Below, one piece after another: positions 34,041-42,792 of a stretch of 64,000 nucleotides of DNA. This DNA is from Chryseobacterium takakiae (GTDB taxonomy: Bacteria; Bacteroidota; Bacteroidia; Flavobacteriales; Weeksellaceae). The notes beneath the pieces are model-generated. The model saw only the letters and a list, made by a program, of their open reading frames with translations, was not told the origin of the DNA and made no database searches. The DNA is taken from NCBI RefSeq assembly GCF_900129385.1, contig NZ_FQVO01000010.1, positions 1 through 64,000 on the forward strand, written 5' to 3'. A program made the position numbers and the translations under genes. Numbering within the stretch: the first letter of the stretch is position 1; every line of letters starts with the position of its first letter.

Positions 34041-34708
34041 TTTTTGTAATGCAGAAATATTCCGTAATCGGTTGGTGTCCAAAGCGCGGCTTTTTGTCCG
34101 GCGGCTTTCAGGGCATTGTTTGCCCACGTATTGCAGGTGTCGAGGAAGCTGTATCTGCCTTGGGCATCATAGAAGGCATCATTGTCTCCGTAAACCGCAT
34201 TGGTAGGAATAAGAATATTTTTACCATCCTGATTTTTGTCAAATTTACCGTCAACAAATTTCACGAGTTCCTTGTATTGATTTTTGCTGATCATGATCAT
34301 TTTACAATCGTCGCCTTCTTTCATTTCGCGGTAAAACGTACAGTGCATGGCAGATTCGCTGAGCCAGAAAGCAGCTTTAAAAGCGGTGGAAAATTTAAGA
34401 TCAGCCCAGGTAGGAGTGTCCAGGTAAAAACCTTTATCGCCCCAGCCAATACCAACATATTTAAAATCTGTTTTTTTTGATTTTGTATTGGTGAAAGGAA
34501 GTTCTGCACTCCAGTCGTGAAGATCATTTTGTACGGGCATTACGATATCTGTATGTACACCGTTCGTATAAATATAAATGGGAATTTCTTTTTTCTCTCC
34601 GTCATCCTTGGCCGAAATTTCGATAAATGGCAGGAAATACCCGAGCGCGACATAAAGAGCAACAATACCTACAATAATTCCTAATGTTTTAAGAAGGAGA
34701 AGCAACAT
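34037..34708 (-). CDS. DUF2459 (TIGR02117) family protein
   Basis: The ATG at 34708 is chosen over a TTG upstream. The 223-residue protein has one N-terminal membrane helix (LLLLLKTLGIIVGIVALYVAL) and then a periplasmic domain. Landmarks are IYTNGVHTDIVMPV, WGDKGFYLDTPTW and SFLDTCNTWANNALKAAG, as in the TIGR02117 family. Function is unknown, although the CNTW motif and the coupling to an L,D-transpeptidase suggest a cysteine-type enzyme acting on the cell envelope. Confidence 0.82.
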   Translation of the reverse strand: MLLLLLKTLGIIVGIVALYVALGYFLPFIEISAKDDGEKKEIPIYIYTNGVHTDIVMPVQNDLHDWSAELPFTNTKSKKTDFKYVGIGWGDKGFYLDTPTWADLKFSTAFKAAFWLSESAMHCTFYREMKEGDDCKMIMISKNQYKELVKFVDGKFDKNQDGKNILIPTNAVYGDNDAFYDAQGRYSFLDTCNTWANNALKAAGQKAALWTPTDYGIFLHYKK

Positions 34709-34771
34709 TTTTTTCACAATCAAGCTAATAAATATAGTTAATAAAATTTAATAATAATTTTCACAAAAGTA

Positions 34772-34802
34772 TTGGATATAAACAAATTTATCTCTAAATT
34801 TA
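34772..34802 (+). promoter_or_regulatory. Promoter of the 26-residue peptide gene
   Basis: TTG (34772-34774) and TAAATTTA (34795-34802) are 20 bases apart, which fits the Bacteroidota TTG/TAnnTTTG promoter with one mismatch at the last base. A transcript would begin near 34807 and be about 140 bases long. Confidence 0.5.
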
Positions 34803-34822
34803 AGTACAAAATCTTCACAAAT

Positions 34823-34903
34823 ATGCAGAAAAACGCTAAATCCAACAAAAGATTTAAAATAAGAGTAAAAGTAGCTCCAAAAAGAGTACAAAAAAAACGT
34901 TGA
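34823..34903 (+). CDS. 26-residue highly basic peptide
   Basis: ATG to TGA encodes 26 residues, 12 of them Lys or Arg, including KNAKSNKRFKIRVKVAPKR. The frame lies between a plausible promoter and a strong intrinsic terminator whose stem starts at the stop codon. It is therefore a self-contained transcription unit. The composition resembles tiny ribosomal proteins (bL34, bL36, THX), but it does not match their patterns as I know them. An extra small ribosomal protein, bL38, has been reported for Flavobacterium ribosomes; I cannot recall its sequence, so identity is open. A small RNA is the alternative. Confidence 0.5.
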   Translation: MQKNAKSNKRFKIRVKVAPKRVQKKR

Positions 34904-34945
34904 TTTTCGTAGGGATAAATAATCTCCGGAAGTCAATTTTTTTTT
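34900..34945 (+). terminator. Strong intrinsic terminator after the 26-residue frame
   Basis: TTGATTTTCG (34900-34909) pairs with CGGAAGTCAA (34927-34936), using two G-T pairs. An inner GGGAT/ATCTC stem (34912-34916 with 34922-34926) stacks on it after a 2-base bulge. Nine T follow (34937-34945). Confidence 0.88.
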
Positions 34946-35061
34946 GAGAAAAATTTCTTATTTGTCTTTACATTTCGCCTCTTTAAATATTAAATTTAAG
35001 GAATGGCCATTTATCCATTTTACTTTGGAAATTAAAAAATTCCAGACAGGAGATTATCTCT

Positions 35062-36012
35062 CTAAAGATCTGCAGATTTATTATTCTTTTCCAGAAATTC
35101 AATATTTCTTTTTAATCCGGCAAACTTTGTTCTTTTAACAGGAGATTTTCTGAAGATCTCTGAAAAAAGTTCCTGCGTAAGCTCTTTCCACTCATCTTTT
35201 TTAAAATTTTTCAATGCTTCATTCGGGGCAAACTTTTTTTGCTGTGTGGGCGCTGAAAACCGGTTCCACGGACAAACATCCTGACATACATCACACCCGA
35301 ACATCCAATCATCCATTTTATCTTTAAAATAATCCGGAATTTCATTTTTAAGTTCAATCGTAGCATAAGAAATGCATTTGGTGCCGTCAATAAGCTTATC
35401 CGAAACGATGGCATTGGTGGGACAGGCATCGATACATTTCCTGCAGGTTCCACAGTGATCTGTGGTAGCATGATCGGGAACTAATTCCAGATCGCAAATA
35501 ATTTCGGCCAGAAAATAAAATGAACCGTTCTGTTTGGTGATGAGGTTGGCATTTTTTCCAACCCAGCCTATTCCTGATTTTCTAGCCCAGCTCCTTTCCA
35601 GTACCGGCGCAGAATCTACAAAAACCCTAAAGGCAAATTCGCCGATCTCTTGCTGTAATCCCGAAACCATTTCCCTGAGAATATCTTTGATGACTTCGTG
35701 ATAGTCTTCCGCATAGGCATACTTTGAGATTTTAAAATTGTCCAGTGTCGGGATTTTTTCTTCGGGAAAATAATTATAAGAAAGAGAAATCACCGATTTT
35801 GAGCCTTCTACCAATAATCTCGGATCCAGCCTTTTATCGAAATGATTTTCCATATATTTCATTTCACCATGAAAATTACTCTTCAGCCATTCTTCAAGAG
35901 GTTTTGCATCTTCTTCCAGAAAATCAGCTTTAGAAATACCACAACTCTGAAAGCCAAAACTTTTTGCCTTGGCTTTTATCAACTGTGAATATTTTTCAGC
36001 GTTTGAATTCAT
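35062..36012 (-). CDS. queG: Epoxyqueuosine reductase QueG
   Basis: The ATG at 36012 is preferred; a TTG lies 15 bases upstream. The 316-residue enzyme carries two [4Fe-4S] motifs: CGTCRKCIDACPT and CDVCQDVCPWNR. It also has the cobalamin-binding N-terminal domain with ERSWARKSGIGWVGKN and VVDSAP-like (FVDSAPVLER) elements. QueG reduces epoxyqueuosine to queuosine at position 34 of tRNA. It has a clear -7 promoter element just upstream on the minus strand. Confidence 0.93.
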   Translation of the reverse strand: MNSNAEKYSQLIKAKAKSFGFQSCGISKADFLEEDAKPLEEWLKSNFHGEMKYMENHFDKRLDPRLLVEGSKSVISLSYNYFPEEKIPTLDNFKISKYAYAEDYHEVIKDILREMVSGLQQEIGEFAFRVFVDSAPVLERSWARKSGIGWVGKNANLITKQNGSFYFLAEIICDLELVPDHATTDHCGTCRKCIDACPTNAIVSDKLIDGTKCISYATIELKNEIPDYFKDKMDDWMFGCDVCQDVCPWNRFSAPTQQKKFAPNEALKNFKKDEWKELTQELFSEIFRKSPVKRTKFAGLKRNIEFLEKNNKSADL

Positions 36013-36021
36013 AATTTTACC

Positions 36022-36052
36022 TTGCAAAACTAAGATTATTTTATAAATTTGC
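36022..36052 (+). promoter_or_regulatory. Promoter of the 36088 gene
   Basis: TTG at 36022-36024 and TAAATTTGC at 36044-36052 are separated by 19 bases, a full match to the Bacteroidota consensus. The start codon is 36 bases further on. Confidence 0.75.
36024..36032 (-). promoter_or_regulatory. -7 element of the queG promoter
   Basis: Read on the minus strand, TAGTTTTGC matches TAnnTTTGC and lies 11 bases before the queG ATG. It overlaps the opposite promoter, so the two divergent genes may compete for polymerase. Confidence 0.5.
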
Positions 36053-36087
36053 CGCTTTAAAATTCTTACAACAATTAAATTATAACC

Positions 36088-37302
36088 ATGAAGAAAGTTA
36101 TTTGGATAACCGCTATTACTGCAGCAGGATTATTACATGCACAAATTAAATTTGAAAAAGGTTATTTCGTAGATAATTCAGGAAAAAGAACTGATGCTTT
36201 CATAAAAAACCTGGACTGGAAAAACAATCCTACGGAATTTGAATTCAAAACAGACGAATCTTCATCGGAAATAAAAAAAGAAACCATTAAAAACATCCAG
36301 GAATTCGGGATTGATAATGAACAAAGATATACAAGAAAAACCGTTATGATAGATGGCTCTTCCAAACAATTAAACAATCTTTCTAATGAAAGAAAACCAG
36401 AATTCACAGAAGAGACCGTGTTCCTGAAATATGTTGTTGAAGGAAAAGCAGATCTTTTATATTATGAAAACGGTGATCTGGAAAAATTCTTCATTTCCAC
36501 TAATGGCTCTGATGTAAAACAGCTTATTTACAAGCCCTATTATATCAATGCTTCATCAGTAGCTTACAATGAAGATTATAAAAAACAGATTCTGGATAAT
36601 CTTAACTGTGGGGTGGATCTTACAGATGTTAATAATCTGAAGTATAAATCCAGTGATCTCGTTAAAGTTTTCCTGAAATATAACCAATGTTCAAACAGCA
36701 CTGCGATCAATTATAATCAGAATTACGAAAAACGGGATCTGTTTAACCTTACCGTAAGACCCGGAATTAATCTTTCCTCCTTTGAAATCTCAAACAGTTC
36801 ATTTGTAACAAGCGAATCCAATAAATTTGATAATAAAGTAACTTTCAGAATTGGTTTGGAAGCTGAATTAATTCTTCCATTCAACAAAAATAAATGGGCA
36901 ATTTTTGCTGAACCGACCTATCAATATTACAAAGCGGAAAAGGACTTTGTCGTTTACCAGGGACAGGCTTCTGAAAACATACGAACCAGAAGCATCGATT
37001 ATAAATCGATCGAAATCCCTATTGGGATCAGATATTATTTATTTTTGAATGACAAATCAAAGCTTTTCATTAATGCAGCTTACAATGTTGATTTTGAAAT
37101 GAATTCAAACATTTATTATGATTTTCAGTCCCTTAAAACTTCTTCTGCAAGCAATTTTTCTTTCGGTGCAGGGTATAAATACAACGATAAATTCGTTGTG
37201 GAATTCCGCACTTCCACAAAAAGAGACCTTTTGCAAAACAACACCATCATCAATACCGGATATAGGACGTCTTCTCTTATATTAGGATATACACTATTCT
37301 AG
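36088..37302 (+). CDS. Outer membrane beta-barrel protein, unknown function
   Basis: The 404-residue protein begins with a signal peptide (AGLLHAQ). The first ~210 residues form a soluble domain with GYFVDNSGKRTDAFIKNLDWKNNP and VFLKYVVEGKADLLYYENG. The remaining part (VRPGINLSSFEISNS onwards) is a porin-like barrel of the PorT/OMP_b-brl type, ending SSLILGYTLF with a terminal Phe. Similar Flavobacteriia proteins are of unknown function. It has its own strong promoter. Confidence 0.75.
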   Translation: MKKVIWITAITAAGLLHAQIKFEKGYFVDNSGKRTDAFIKNLDWKNNPTEFEFKTDESSSEIKKETIKNIQEFGIDNEQRYTRKTVMIDGSSKQLNNLSNERKPEFTEETVFLKYVVEGKADLLYYENGDLEKFFISTNGSDVKQLIYKPYYINASSVAYNEDYKKQILDNLNCGVDLTDVNNLKYKSSDLVKVFLKYNQCSNSTAINYNQNYEKRDLFNLTVRPGINLSSFEISNSSFVTSESNKFDNKVTFRIGLEAELILPFNKNKWAIFAEPTYQYYKAEKDFVVYQGQASENIRTRSIDYKSIEIPIGIRYYLFLNDKSKLFINAAYNVDFEMNSNIYYDFQSLKTSSASNFSFGAGYKYNDKFVVEFRTSTKRDLLQNNTIINTGYRTSSLILGYTLF

Positions 37303-37377
37303 AAAAACCATTAAGATCATCCATTTTCAGTAGAATTTTACGTATTTTCGTAATGAGTTTAATCTAAAAAACAAATT

Positions 37378-37677
37378 ATGTCTCTATCAGAAGTTTTAAA
37401 ATCAGGAAATTATGCATTAATTGACGTTCGCGAGCCTATGGAGCTTGAAATGGACGGGAATATTGATGGTGCTAAAAATATTCCTCTGGGGGAAGTGGAA
37501 GACAGACAAGAAGAAATCCTGTCAATAGAGAAGCCGGTAATTATTTTCTGCAGAAGCGGAAACAGAAGCGGAAAGGCTTTAGAATATCTTAACACACAAG
37601 GCCTGAAGGAAGGTTATAACGGCGGAGGCTGGGCAGAGCTGAAGCAGGCTATCGAAGCAAATCAGGGAACTTTTTAA
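37378..37677 (+). CDS. Rhodanese-like domain protein
   Basis: The 99-residue single-domain rhodanese has ALIDVREPMELEMDG and the active-site loop IIFCRSGNRSGKA, with Cys followed by an RSGNR anion pocket. It probably carries persulfide sulfur in the cytoplasm. The stop codon lies inside the terminator stem. Confidence 0.92.
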   Translation: MSLSEVLKSGNYALIDVREPMELEMDGNIDGAKNIPLGEVEDRQEEILSIEKPVIIFCRSGNRSGKALEYLNTQGLKEGYNGGGWAELKQAIEANQGTF

Positions 37678-37689
37678 AGTTCCTTTTTT
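37666..37689 (+). terminator. Intrinsic terminator overlapping the rhodanese stop
   Basis: GGAACTTT (37666-37673) pairs with AAAGTTCC (37676-37683), followed by six T (37684-37689). The TAA stop at 37675-37677 is inside the hairpin. Confidence 0.75.
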
Positions 37690-37704
37690 ATTTAAACCTG
37701 TATT

Positions 37705-38319
37705 ATGCGGTTGAAAGAAGTATATTTTAGCATTTGTTCGGAACTTACGGATGATCAGAATCTTATTGAAAGTTTTTGGACAGAAATCGATAAAAAATAT
37801 TGTGAAAAAGAAAGACATTATCACAATTTCGACCATCTGGAAAATATGTTCCGGGAATTAAATGGCATAAAAGCTGATATACAGGATTACACTGCCATTG
37901 CTTTTTCAGTGTTTTATCACGATGTTATTTACAATGCTTCTTCAAAATCAAATGAAGAAAAGAGTGCTCGTTTTGCAGAAAAACACCTGAAGCAAATTGG
38001 CGCCCAAGCAGGATTTATTGAAAAAATTTCCCGGCAGATTATGGCTACCAGGTTTCATGACAAATCCGGCGATAATGATACGGATTATCTTGTGGATGCT
38101 GACCTTTCAGTACTTGGTCAAGAGCCTGAAAAATATAAAGAATATACTCAAAAAGTAAGAAAGGAATATTGTATTTATCCTGATTTTCTTTATAATCCGG
38201 GAAGAAAAAAAGTACTGCAGCATTTTCTGGAATCTGAAAGTATTTTTAAAACAGAGTATTTTAAGGAAAAATATGAACAGCAGGCCATAAAGAATATTCG
38301 TTCAGAAATCGAATATTAA
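37705..38319 (+). CDS. HD-superfamily phosphohydrolase-like protein
   Basis: The 204-residue protein matches predicted HD phosphohydrolases of the COG4339 type: ERHYHNFDHLENMF near residue 35, AFSVFYHDVIYN near residue 70, and LVDADLSVLGQ later. The repeated His/Asp pattern is expected to bind a divalent metal. The substrate is unknown. It begins 28 bases after the rhodanese gene, past its terminator. Confidence 0.8.
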   Translation: MRLKEVYFSICSELTDDQNLIESFWTEIDKKYCEKERHYHNFDHLENMFRELNGIKADIQDYTAIAFSVFYHDVIYNASSKSNEEKSARFAEKHLKQIGAQAGFIEKISRQIMATRFHDKSGDNDTDYLVDADLSVLGQEPEKYKEYTQKVRKEYCIYPDFLYNPGRKKVLQHFLESESIFKTEYFKEKYEQQAIKNIRSEIEY

Positions 38320-38755
38320 AATTGGGGCTAAAGCCAATATTGATTTTTTTAAAGTAAAGCGGGCTCCTATTGAGTTTTGCTGATTTCTATGATAAGCTCC
38401 TCCGATTTCTTCAAACTATTTCAGAAAACAGAATATTATTTAACCTGAGTTCGGAATAAGTTTATACAAAACGCAAAGCTAAACAAAAGTATCAATCACA
38501 GGGTTTTTAAAAATTTAAGATATACAAAGGCATAAAACTTATCAAAGTAATACAAAACTCTTGTATTACTTTGATAAACGAAGTGGCATTGTTTAACTTA
38601 AAAGCGTTTCAAAAATTAAATATTTCTTTGTTTCTCTTTGTGCTTTTTGTATCACAAATTTATTTATTATTATCCCGAACTCACGTTATTTATTTTGGAT
38701 ACGGTTTATGGTTTACCATTTACATTCATAATCCTTCTCTCCATTAATTTAACTA
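38320..38755. other. 436-base gap holding a MITE-like element
   Basis: No frame is credible. A GGCTAAAGCC hairpin near 38325 followed by a T-run may end the HD gene. Most of the rest is the inverted-repeat element at 38441-38688. Confidence 0.55.
38441..38688. repeat. MITE-like element with terminal inverted repeats
   Basis: The ends TAACCTGAGTTCGGAATAA (38441-38459) and, inverted, TTATCCCGAACTCACGTTA (38670-38688) match at 17 of 19 positions. Further in, the arms also match imperfectly (ACAAAACGCAAAGC against GCTTTTTGTATC-type sequence). At the centre is a perfect 17-bp inverted repeat (38539-38555 with 38561-38577) around a 5-base loop. The whole 248-base element could fold into one long hairpin. 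It encodes no protein. A mobile miniature element or a large structured RNA are the options; a target-site duplication was not clear. Confidence 0.6.
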
Positions 38756-39745
38756 TTATAAAACCGGGTTGCCTGTATTTCTGAATTCTTCCAACAAATT
38801 GCTGAATACTTTATCTACAGGAAGAACTTCATCAATCAAAGCGGAAACCTGTCCTATTTCCAGTTCACCTTCCTCCATATCACCTTCAAACATTCCTTTT
38901 TTTGCTCTTGCACGCCCAAGAGATGCGATCAGTAATTCTTTATTTCTTCCGGTAATATAAATATCTTCAAGTTCGTTGAAAAACTTGTTTTTAACCATTC
39001 TTACAGGTGCAAGTTCTTTCAAAGTAAGATGGGTATCTCCTTCCTGAAGTTGGGTTATTTTTTGCTTCCAGTTTTCGTGGGCACTTGCTTCTGCAGTTGC
39101 GGCAAAACGTGAACCGATCTGCACTCCGTCTGCTCCCAGGATCATTGCCGCTTTCATTTGTGAACCCAAAGCGATACCTCCGGCTGCGATCAAAGGTTTT
39201 GAAATATGTTTTTTCACATTCGGAATCAGGCAGAAAGTGGTAGTTTCATCCCTTCCGTTGTGTCCTCCGGCTTCAAAGCCTTCTGCCACTATTGCATCTA
39301 CGCCAGCTTCTTCGCATTTGATGGCAAATTTGGTAGAGGAAACTACATGAGCTACTTTCAATCCTTCTTTCTGTAACGTTTCCGTGTATGTTTTAGGATT
39401 TCCGGCTGATGTGAAAACAATCTTTACACCTTCTTCCAGTATAATCTGTATTACCTCATCAATATTCGGATAAAGCATCGGAACATTTACCCCGAAAGGC
39501 TTATCCGTTGCCTGTTTACATTTTTTGATATTTTCACGTAATATGTCGGGATACATGCTTCCTGCACCAATAAGGCCCAGCCCTCCGCAGTTAGATACTG
39601 CCGAAGCAAGTCTCCATCCCGAATGCCAGATCATTCCGCCCTGAATAATTGGATATTGGATATTAAAAAGTTGGGTGATTCTGTTTTGACCCTGCTGCAT
39701 CTCGTGAAGCTTTTTAGCCGAATTGAAATCTATAAAATTGCTCAT
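38756..39745 (-). CDS. Nitronate monooxygenase / FabK-like flavin oxidoreductase
   Basis: The 329-residue TIM-barrel protein has the 2-nitropropane dioxygenase family pattern: QYPIIQGGMIWHSGWRLASA, VSNCGGLGLIGAG, DAIVAEGFEAGGHNGRD and PLIAAGGIALGSQMKAAM with GADGVQIGSRF. It binds FMN. Substrates could be alkyl nitronates, or enoyl-ACP if it is FabK-like; sequence inspection does not decide. It is a single gene. Confidence 0.87.
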   Translation of the reverse strand: MSNFIDFNSAKKLHEMQQGQNRITQLFNIQYPIIQGGMIWHSGWRLASAVSNCGGLGLIGAGSMYPDILRENIKKCKQATDKPFGVNVPMLYPNIDEVIQIILEEGVKIVFTSAGNPKTYTETLQKEGLKVAHVVSSTKFAIKCEEAGVDAIVAEGFEAGGHNGRDETTTFCLIPNVKKHISKPLIAAGGIALGSQMKAAMILGADGVQIGSRFAATAEASAHENWKQKITQLQEGDTHLTLKELAPVRMVKNKFFNELEDIYITGRNKELLIASLGRARAKKGMFEGDMEEGELEIGQVSALIDEVLPVDKVFSNLLEEFRNTGNPVL

Positions 39746-39789
39746 GCTGTAAAAATAATAAAAAACAGGATTTATCGGGAGTTTCGAAT

Positions 39790-39816
39790 AAAAAAACCTT
39801 CAGAAAATTCTGAAGG
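39790..39816 (-). terminator. Intrinsic terminator of the SurA-like gene
   Basis: CCTTCAGAA (39797-39805) and TTCTGAAGG (39808-39816) form a perfect 9-bp palindrome. On the minus strand it is followed by seven T. It lies 8 bases after the stop codon. Confidence 0.85.
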
Positions 39817-39823
39817 CTAAGTA

Positions 39824-41194
39824 TTATTTTTTGATGGCGTCTTTCTTCCAGTTTCCTTTGAAGGCGCACTCGTTATAACGTCCGTCTATGGAAATAAATG
39901 TTGTTGGAAGTTTTGAATTAACAAACTTTTCCACCATTTCACTCCTCCTCTTATTAAGAGCCATTTGTTTGATTCTGTCATAATCCGTTTCCAAGGTTAT
40001 CTGGTGCGAAGGAATTACATCTTCAATTTTGATGATCTTCACCACTTTTCTGTCTCTTTCGTCTTTGTCGTCAAATGCATTGGTAATATCTCCTTTATTA
40101 AGACCAGCCAGCTCATAGCTGATGGTTCCCGGAACAGATTCTCTTTCTATTTTGCTGGAACCATCTGATCCCGGGATTACCCCGGCATTGAACTTTGTTC
40201 TTTTATCGTCTGAGAATCTGAATGCAGCATCTTTGAAGGTAATTTTACCACTGGAAATCAAGCCTCTGATGCTGTCTAATTTCACTTTCGCTGTTTTAAT
40301 TTCTTCATCCGTAGGAGTTGCCATTAAAAGAATATGCCTTGCATCATAGATCTTACCTGCTTTTCTCACCAGCTGTATGATATGATAACCGAATTCTGAT
40401 TCTATCGGATCTGAAATTTCACCTTCCTGAAGATTCAGAGCAGCGGCTTCAAAAGGTTTTACCATCTGTCCTTTAGAAATATTTTTCATAAGTCCGCCAT
40501 TTGAAGCAGATCCCGGATCTTCTGAATAGATTCTTGCCTGGCTCTCAAAACTCTCTCCTCCTTCAATATCTTTTTTAATTTTTTTCAACCTGTTGATAAG
40601 ATCCTCCTTATGAGCTTCAGTAAGTTTAGGATACATCATAATCTGCGATAAAGAAACTTCATCTTTTATTTCCGGAAGCTGGGTCTTATACATATTGTAG
40701 AAGTCCGTTACCTCATTTGGAGTAACGTCTGCTTTTTCTGTAATTCTCTGGTATTTGGCCTGTGCGTAATATTGATCTGTGTCAATTTTCTCGATCGCAT
40801 TTTTCATTTCATAGCCGTTCCTGAATTTATAGGCAGCCAGCATCGTTTTTTCATCAGGAAACTGTGACAGCAACTGCTGATATTTTGCGTTAGCCTGTTC
40901 TTTAATTGCTGCAGAACGGTTTTCGATCAGTGTATCTTTTCTTGCCTCGTATACCAGAAGCTTATTATTGAGAAGGTTTTCCAAAAACTCACACTTATCA
41001 ATATTGGTAGTTCCCTGCTGTTTTGCATAGTTCATCTGCTCATTTACGTCAGACTCCAGAACAATTTCATCACCGATTACAGCAGCAATACCATCCACTA
41101 AATCTCCTTGTTTCAGCTGAGCATTCAGCGAATTTACACCAAAAAGGATGATGAAAATTCCAAAAAGAAAAGTGATCTTAAGTTTATTTATCAT
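39824..41194 (-). CDS. surA: SurA-like periplasmic peptidyl-prolyl isomerase
   Basis: The 456-residue protein has a signal peptide, an N-terminal SurA-type chaperone domain (GDLVDGIAAVIGDEIVLESDV) and two parvulin domains. The first runs from about VSLSQIMMYP to FGYHIIQLV, the second from ARHILLMATP onwards. It should help fold outer membrane proteins and catalyse Pro isomerisation. Length fits SurA. It is a single-gene unit with its own terminator. Confidence 0.9.
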   Translation of the reverse strand: MINKLKITFLFGIFIILFGVNSLNAQLKQGDLVDGIAAVIGDEIVLESDVNEQMNYAKQQGTTNIDKCEFLENLLNNKLLVYEARKDTLIENRSAAIKEQANAKYQQLLSQFPDEKTMLAAYKFRNGYEMKNAIEKIDTDQYYAQAKYQRITEKADVTPNEVTDFYNMYKTQLPEIKDEVSLSQIMMYPKLTEAHKEDLINRLKKIKKDIEGGESFESQARIYSEDPGSASNGGLMKNISKGQMVKPFEAAALNLQEGEISDPIESEFGYHIIQLVRKAGKIYDARHILLMATPTDEEIKTAKVKLDSIRGLISSGKITFKDAAFRFSDDKRTKFNAGVIPGSDGSSKIERESVPGTISYELAGLNKGDITNAFDDKDERDRKVVKIIKIEDVIPSHQITLETDYDRIKQMALNKRRSEMVEKFVNSKLPTTFISIDGRYNECAFKGNWKKDAIKK

Positions 41195-41282
41195 TTTACT
41201 ATTTTAAACAAGTTGCAAATTTAGAATTCTTAATGAATTACACTAAATTTTTTATTATAAATATTTCTTAAAAAAGACGTAT

Positions 41283-42206
41283 TTATTGTAGTTCTATATC
41301 AAAAGTTGTCAATTCCTTAAACTGTTTTAGTCTTCGGAACATATCGGCTTCATTTACCTCTTCAATTCTTTCGGTTCCGAATTTTTCAACGGTGAAAGAT
41401 GCCATTGCCGAACCTACGATCAAAGCAGATTTCATAGTTTCGAAATCGGTTTTTCCTTTTTTAGCCAGATAAGCTGCAAAACCTCCTGCAAAAGTATCTC
41501 CCGCTCCGGTAGGATCGAAAACTTCTTCCAACGGCAGCGCCGGAATGGCAAACACTTTATTGTCATGGAAAAGCAAAGCACCGTGTTCTCCTTTTTTGAT
41601 GATGACGTATTCCGGTCCCATTTCGTGTATTTTTTTAGCTGCTTTTACCAGAGAGTATTCTCCTGAAAGTTGTCTTGCTTCTTCGTCGTTAATAGTAATG
41701 ACATCTGTTTTAGCAATCATTTCCATTAAAATATCCCAGGCGGTATCCATCCAGAAATTCATCGTATCAAGGATAACCAACTTTGGACGGTTGTGCATTT
41801 TTTCCAATACCGAAAGCTGTACGCCAGGGTGAAGGTTTCCTAATAACAAAATCTCCGCATCTTGCATAGAATCCGGGATTTTAGGATCAAAATTTTCCAG
41901 AACATTCACTTCTGTAGCCAATGTATCTCTGGTGTTAAGGTCATTGTGATATTTACCGGACCAGAAAAATGTTTTGCCATCTTTCACGATTTCAATTCCT
42001 TCTATATTTACGTTTCTGTTGGTGAACATATCAAGATGTTTCTGCGGAAAATCTCCTCCCACTACGGAAACGATTCCTGATTTTACTCCAAGTACGGATG
42101 AAGTAATTCCGATATAGGTTGCCGCACCTCCCAAAATTTTGTCTGTTTTACCAAATGGTGTTTCGATTGCATCGAATGCAACACTTCCTACAACTAAAAG
42201 TTTCAT
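41283..42206 (-). CDS. PfkB family carbohydrate kinase
   Basis: The 307-residue protein has the ribokinase fold: LVVGSVAFDAIETPFGK at the start, GGAATYIGITSSVLG, and the catalytic signature DPTGAGDTFAGGFAAYL near residue 245, containing the base Asp. It phosphorylates a sugar or nucleoside with ATP; substrate unknown. It lies 28 bases after gldD on the same strand, so the pair is probably co-transcribed. Confidence 0.9.
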   Translation of the reverse strand: MKLLVVGSVAFDAIETPFGKTDKILGGAATYIGITSSVLGVKSGIVSVVGGDFPQKHLDMFTNRNVNIEGIEIVKDGKTFFWSGKYHNDLNTRDTLATEVNVLENFDPKIPDSMQDAEILLLGNLHPGVQLSVLEKMHNRPKLVILDTMNFWMDTAWDILMEMIAKTDVITINDEEARQLSGEYSLVKAAKKIHEMGPEYVIIKKGEHGALLFHDNKVFAIPALPLEEVFDPTGAGDTFAGGFAAYLAKKGKTDFETMKSALIVGSAMASFTVEKFGTERIEEVNEADMFRRLKQFKELTTFDIELQ

Positions 42207-42234
42207 ATTTTTTTCAAAGTATATTTAAGAGTAA

Positions 42235-42792
42235 TTAATTTTTCCATTCAAATGTGTCCAAAAGGTGTTTCATATCTTTTTTGATATAATCCACCGCCGG
42301 TGCCAGCGAATCTGGCTTGGGTCTTGTATTGAAATATAAATAGGCCGTTACAAAATGTTTTGTACTGTCTGTAATGTAAAACTGAAGGTTTGAAGCACTT
42401 TGTCCTTTCAACTCATAAAAATTTCCATAGACTTTTTTATCAGGATATTCAAATGATTTGGTATCAATGGCACTAGCTTTTATCGTATGCTCATACACCA
42501 TTTTTTCAGCTTCCTGAATGTGGGCGGCAAAATCATTTTGTATCGGGTAATACGTTACAAAAATTTTCGCTTTCATTTTCGGATAGTTCAGATAATACCA
42601 GCAAGGTCTTTTGGCTTGTGTGATTGTTGCAAAATCGGAATATTCAAAAGTATAAGCACAGTTGTTTTCAAACTTCTGGTATTTCGGGGCAGGATATTCC
42701 AGACGAAGCTCACCGTAAGGTTTCGGAACGGGATCTTTGGAACAGGACACGAATATCAGTGCGATAAAAATAAAAAAGACGTTTTTAAACAT
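42235..42792 (-). CDS. gldD: Gliding motility lipoprotein GldD
   Basis: The ATG at 42792 starts a signal peptide with lipobox IFVSC. The 185-residue protein shows the GldD pattern: CSKDPVPKPYGELRLEYPAP, then NNCAYTFEYSDFATI and RPCWYYLNYPKMKAKIFVTYYP. GldD is needed for gliding and type IX secretion in Flavobacterium johnsoniae, so the organism likely carries that system. A TACTTTTGC promoter element lies just upstream on the minus strand. Confidence 0.9.
   Translation of the reverse strand: MFKNVFFIFIALIFVSCSKDPVPKPYGELRLEYPAPKYQKFENNCAYTFEYSDFATITQAKRPCWYYLNYPKMKAKIFVTYYPIQNDFAAHIQEAEKMVYEHTIKASAIDTKSFEYPDKKVYGNFYELKGQSASNLQFYITDSTKHFVTAYLYFNTRPKPDSLAPAVDYIKKDMKHLLDTFEWKN

Larger units (their letters stand above)
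34709..35061. other. Gene-poor stretch with a tiny gene
   Basis: This 353-base stretch lacks any frame of normal size but contains a promoter, a 26-codon basic reading frame and a strong terminator on the plus strand, each listed separately. The right end holds only AT-rich sequence before the convergent QueG gene. Confidence 0.6.

Noticed and set aside
34944-35138. 64-codon plus-strand frame next to the small peptide gene
   Set aside because: It starts inside or after the terminator T-run, overlaps queG and is composed of AT-driven residues.
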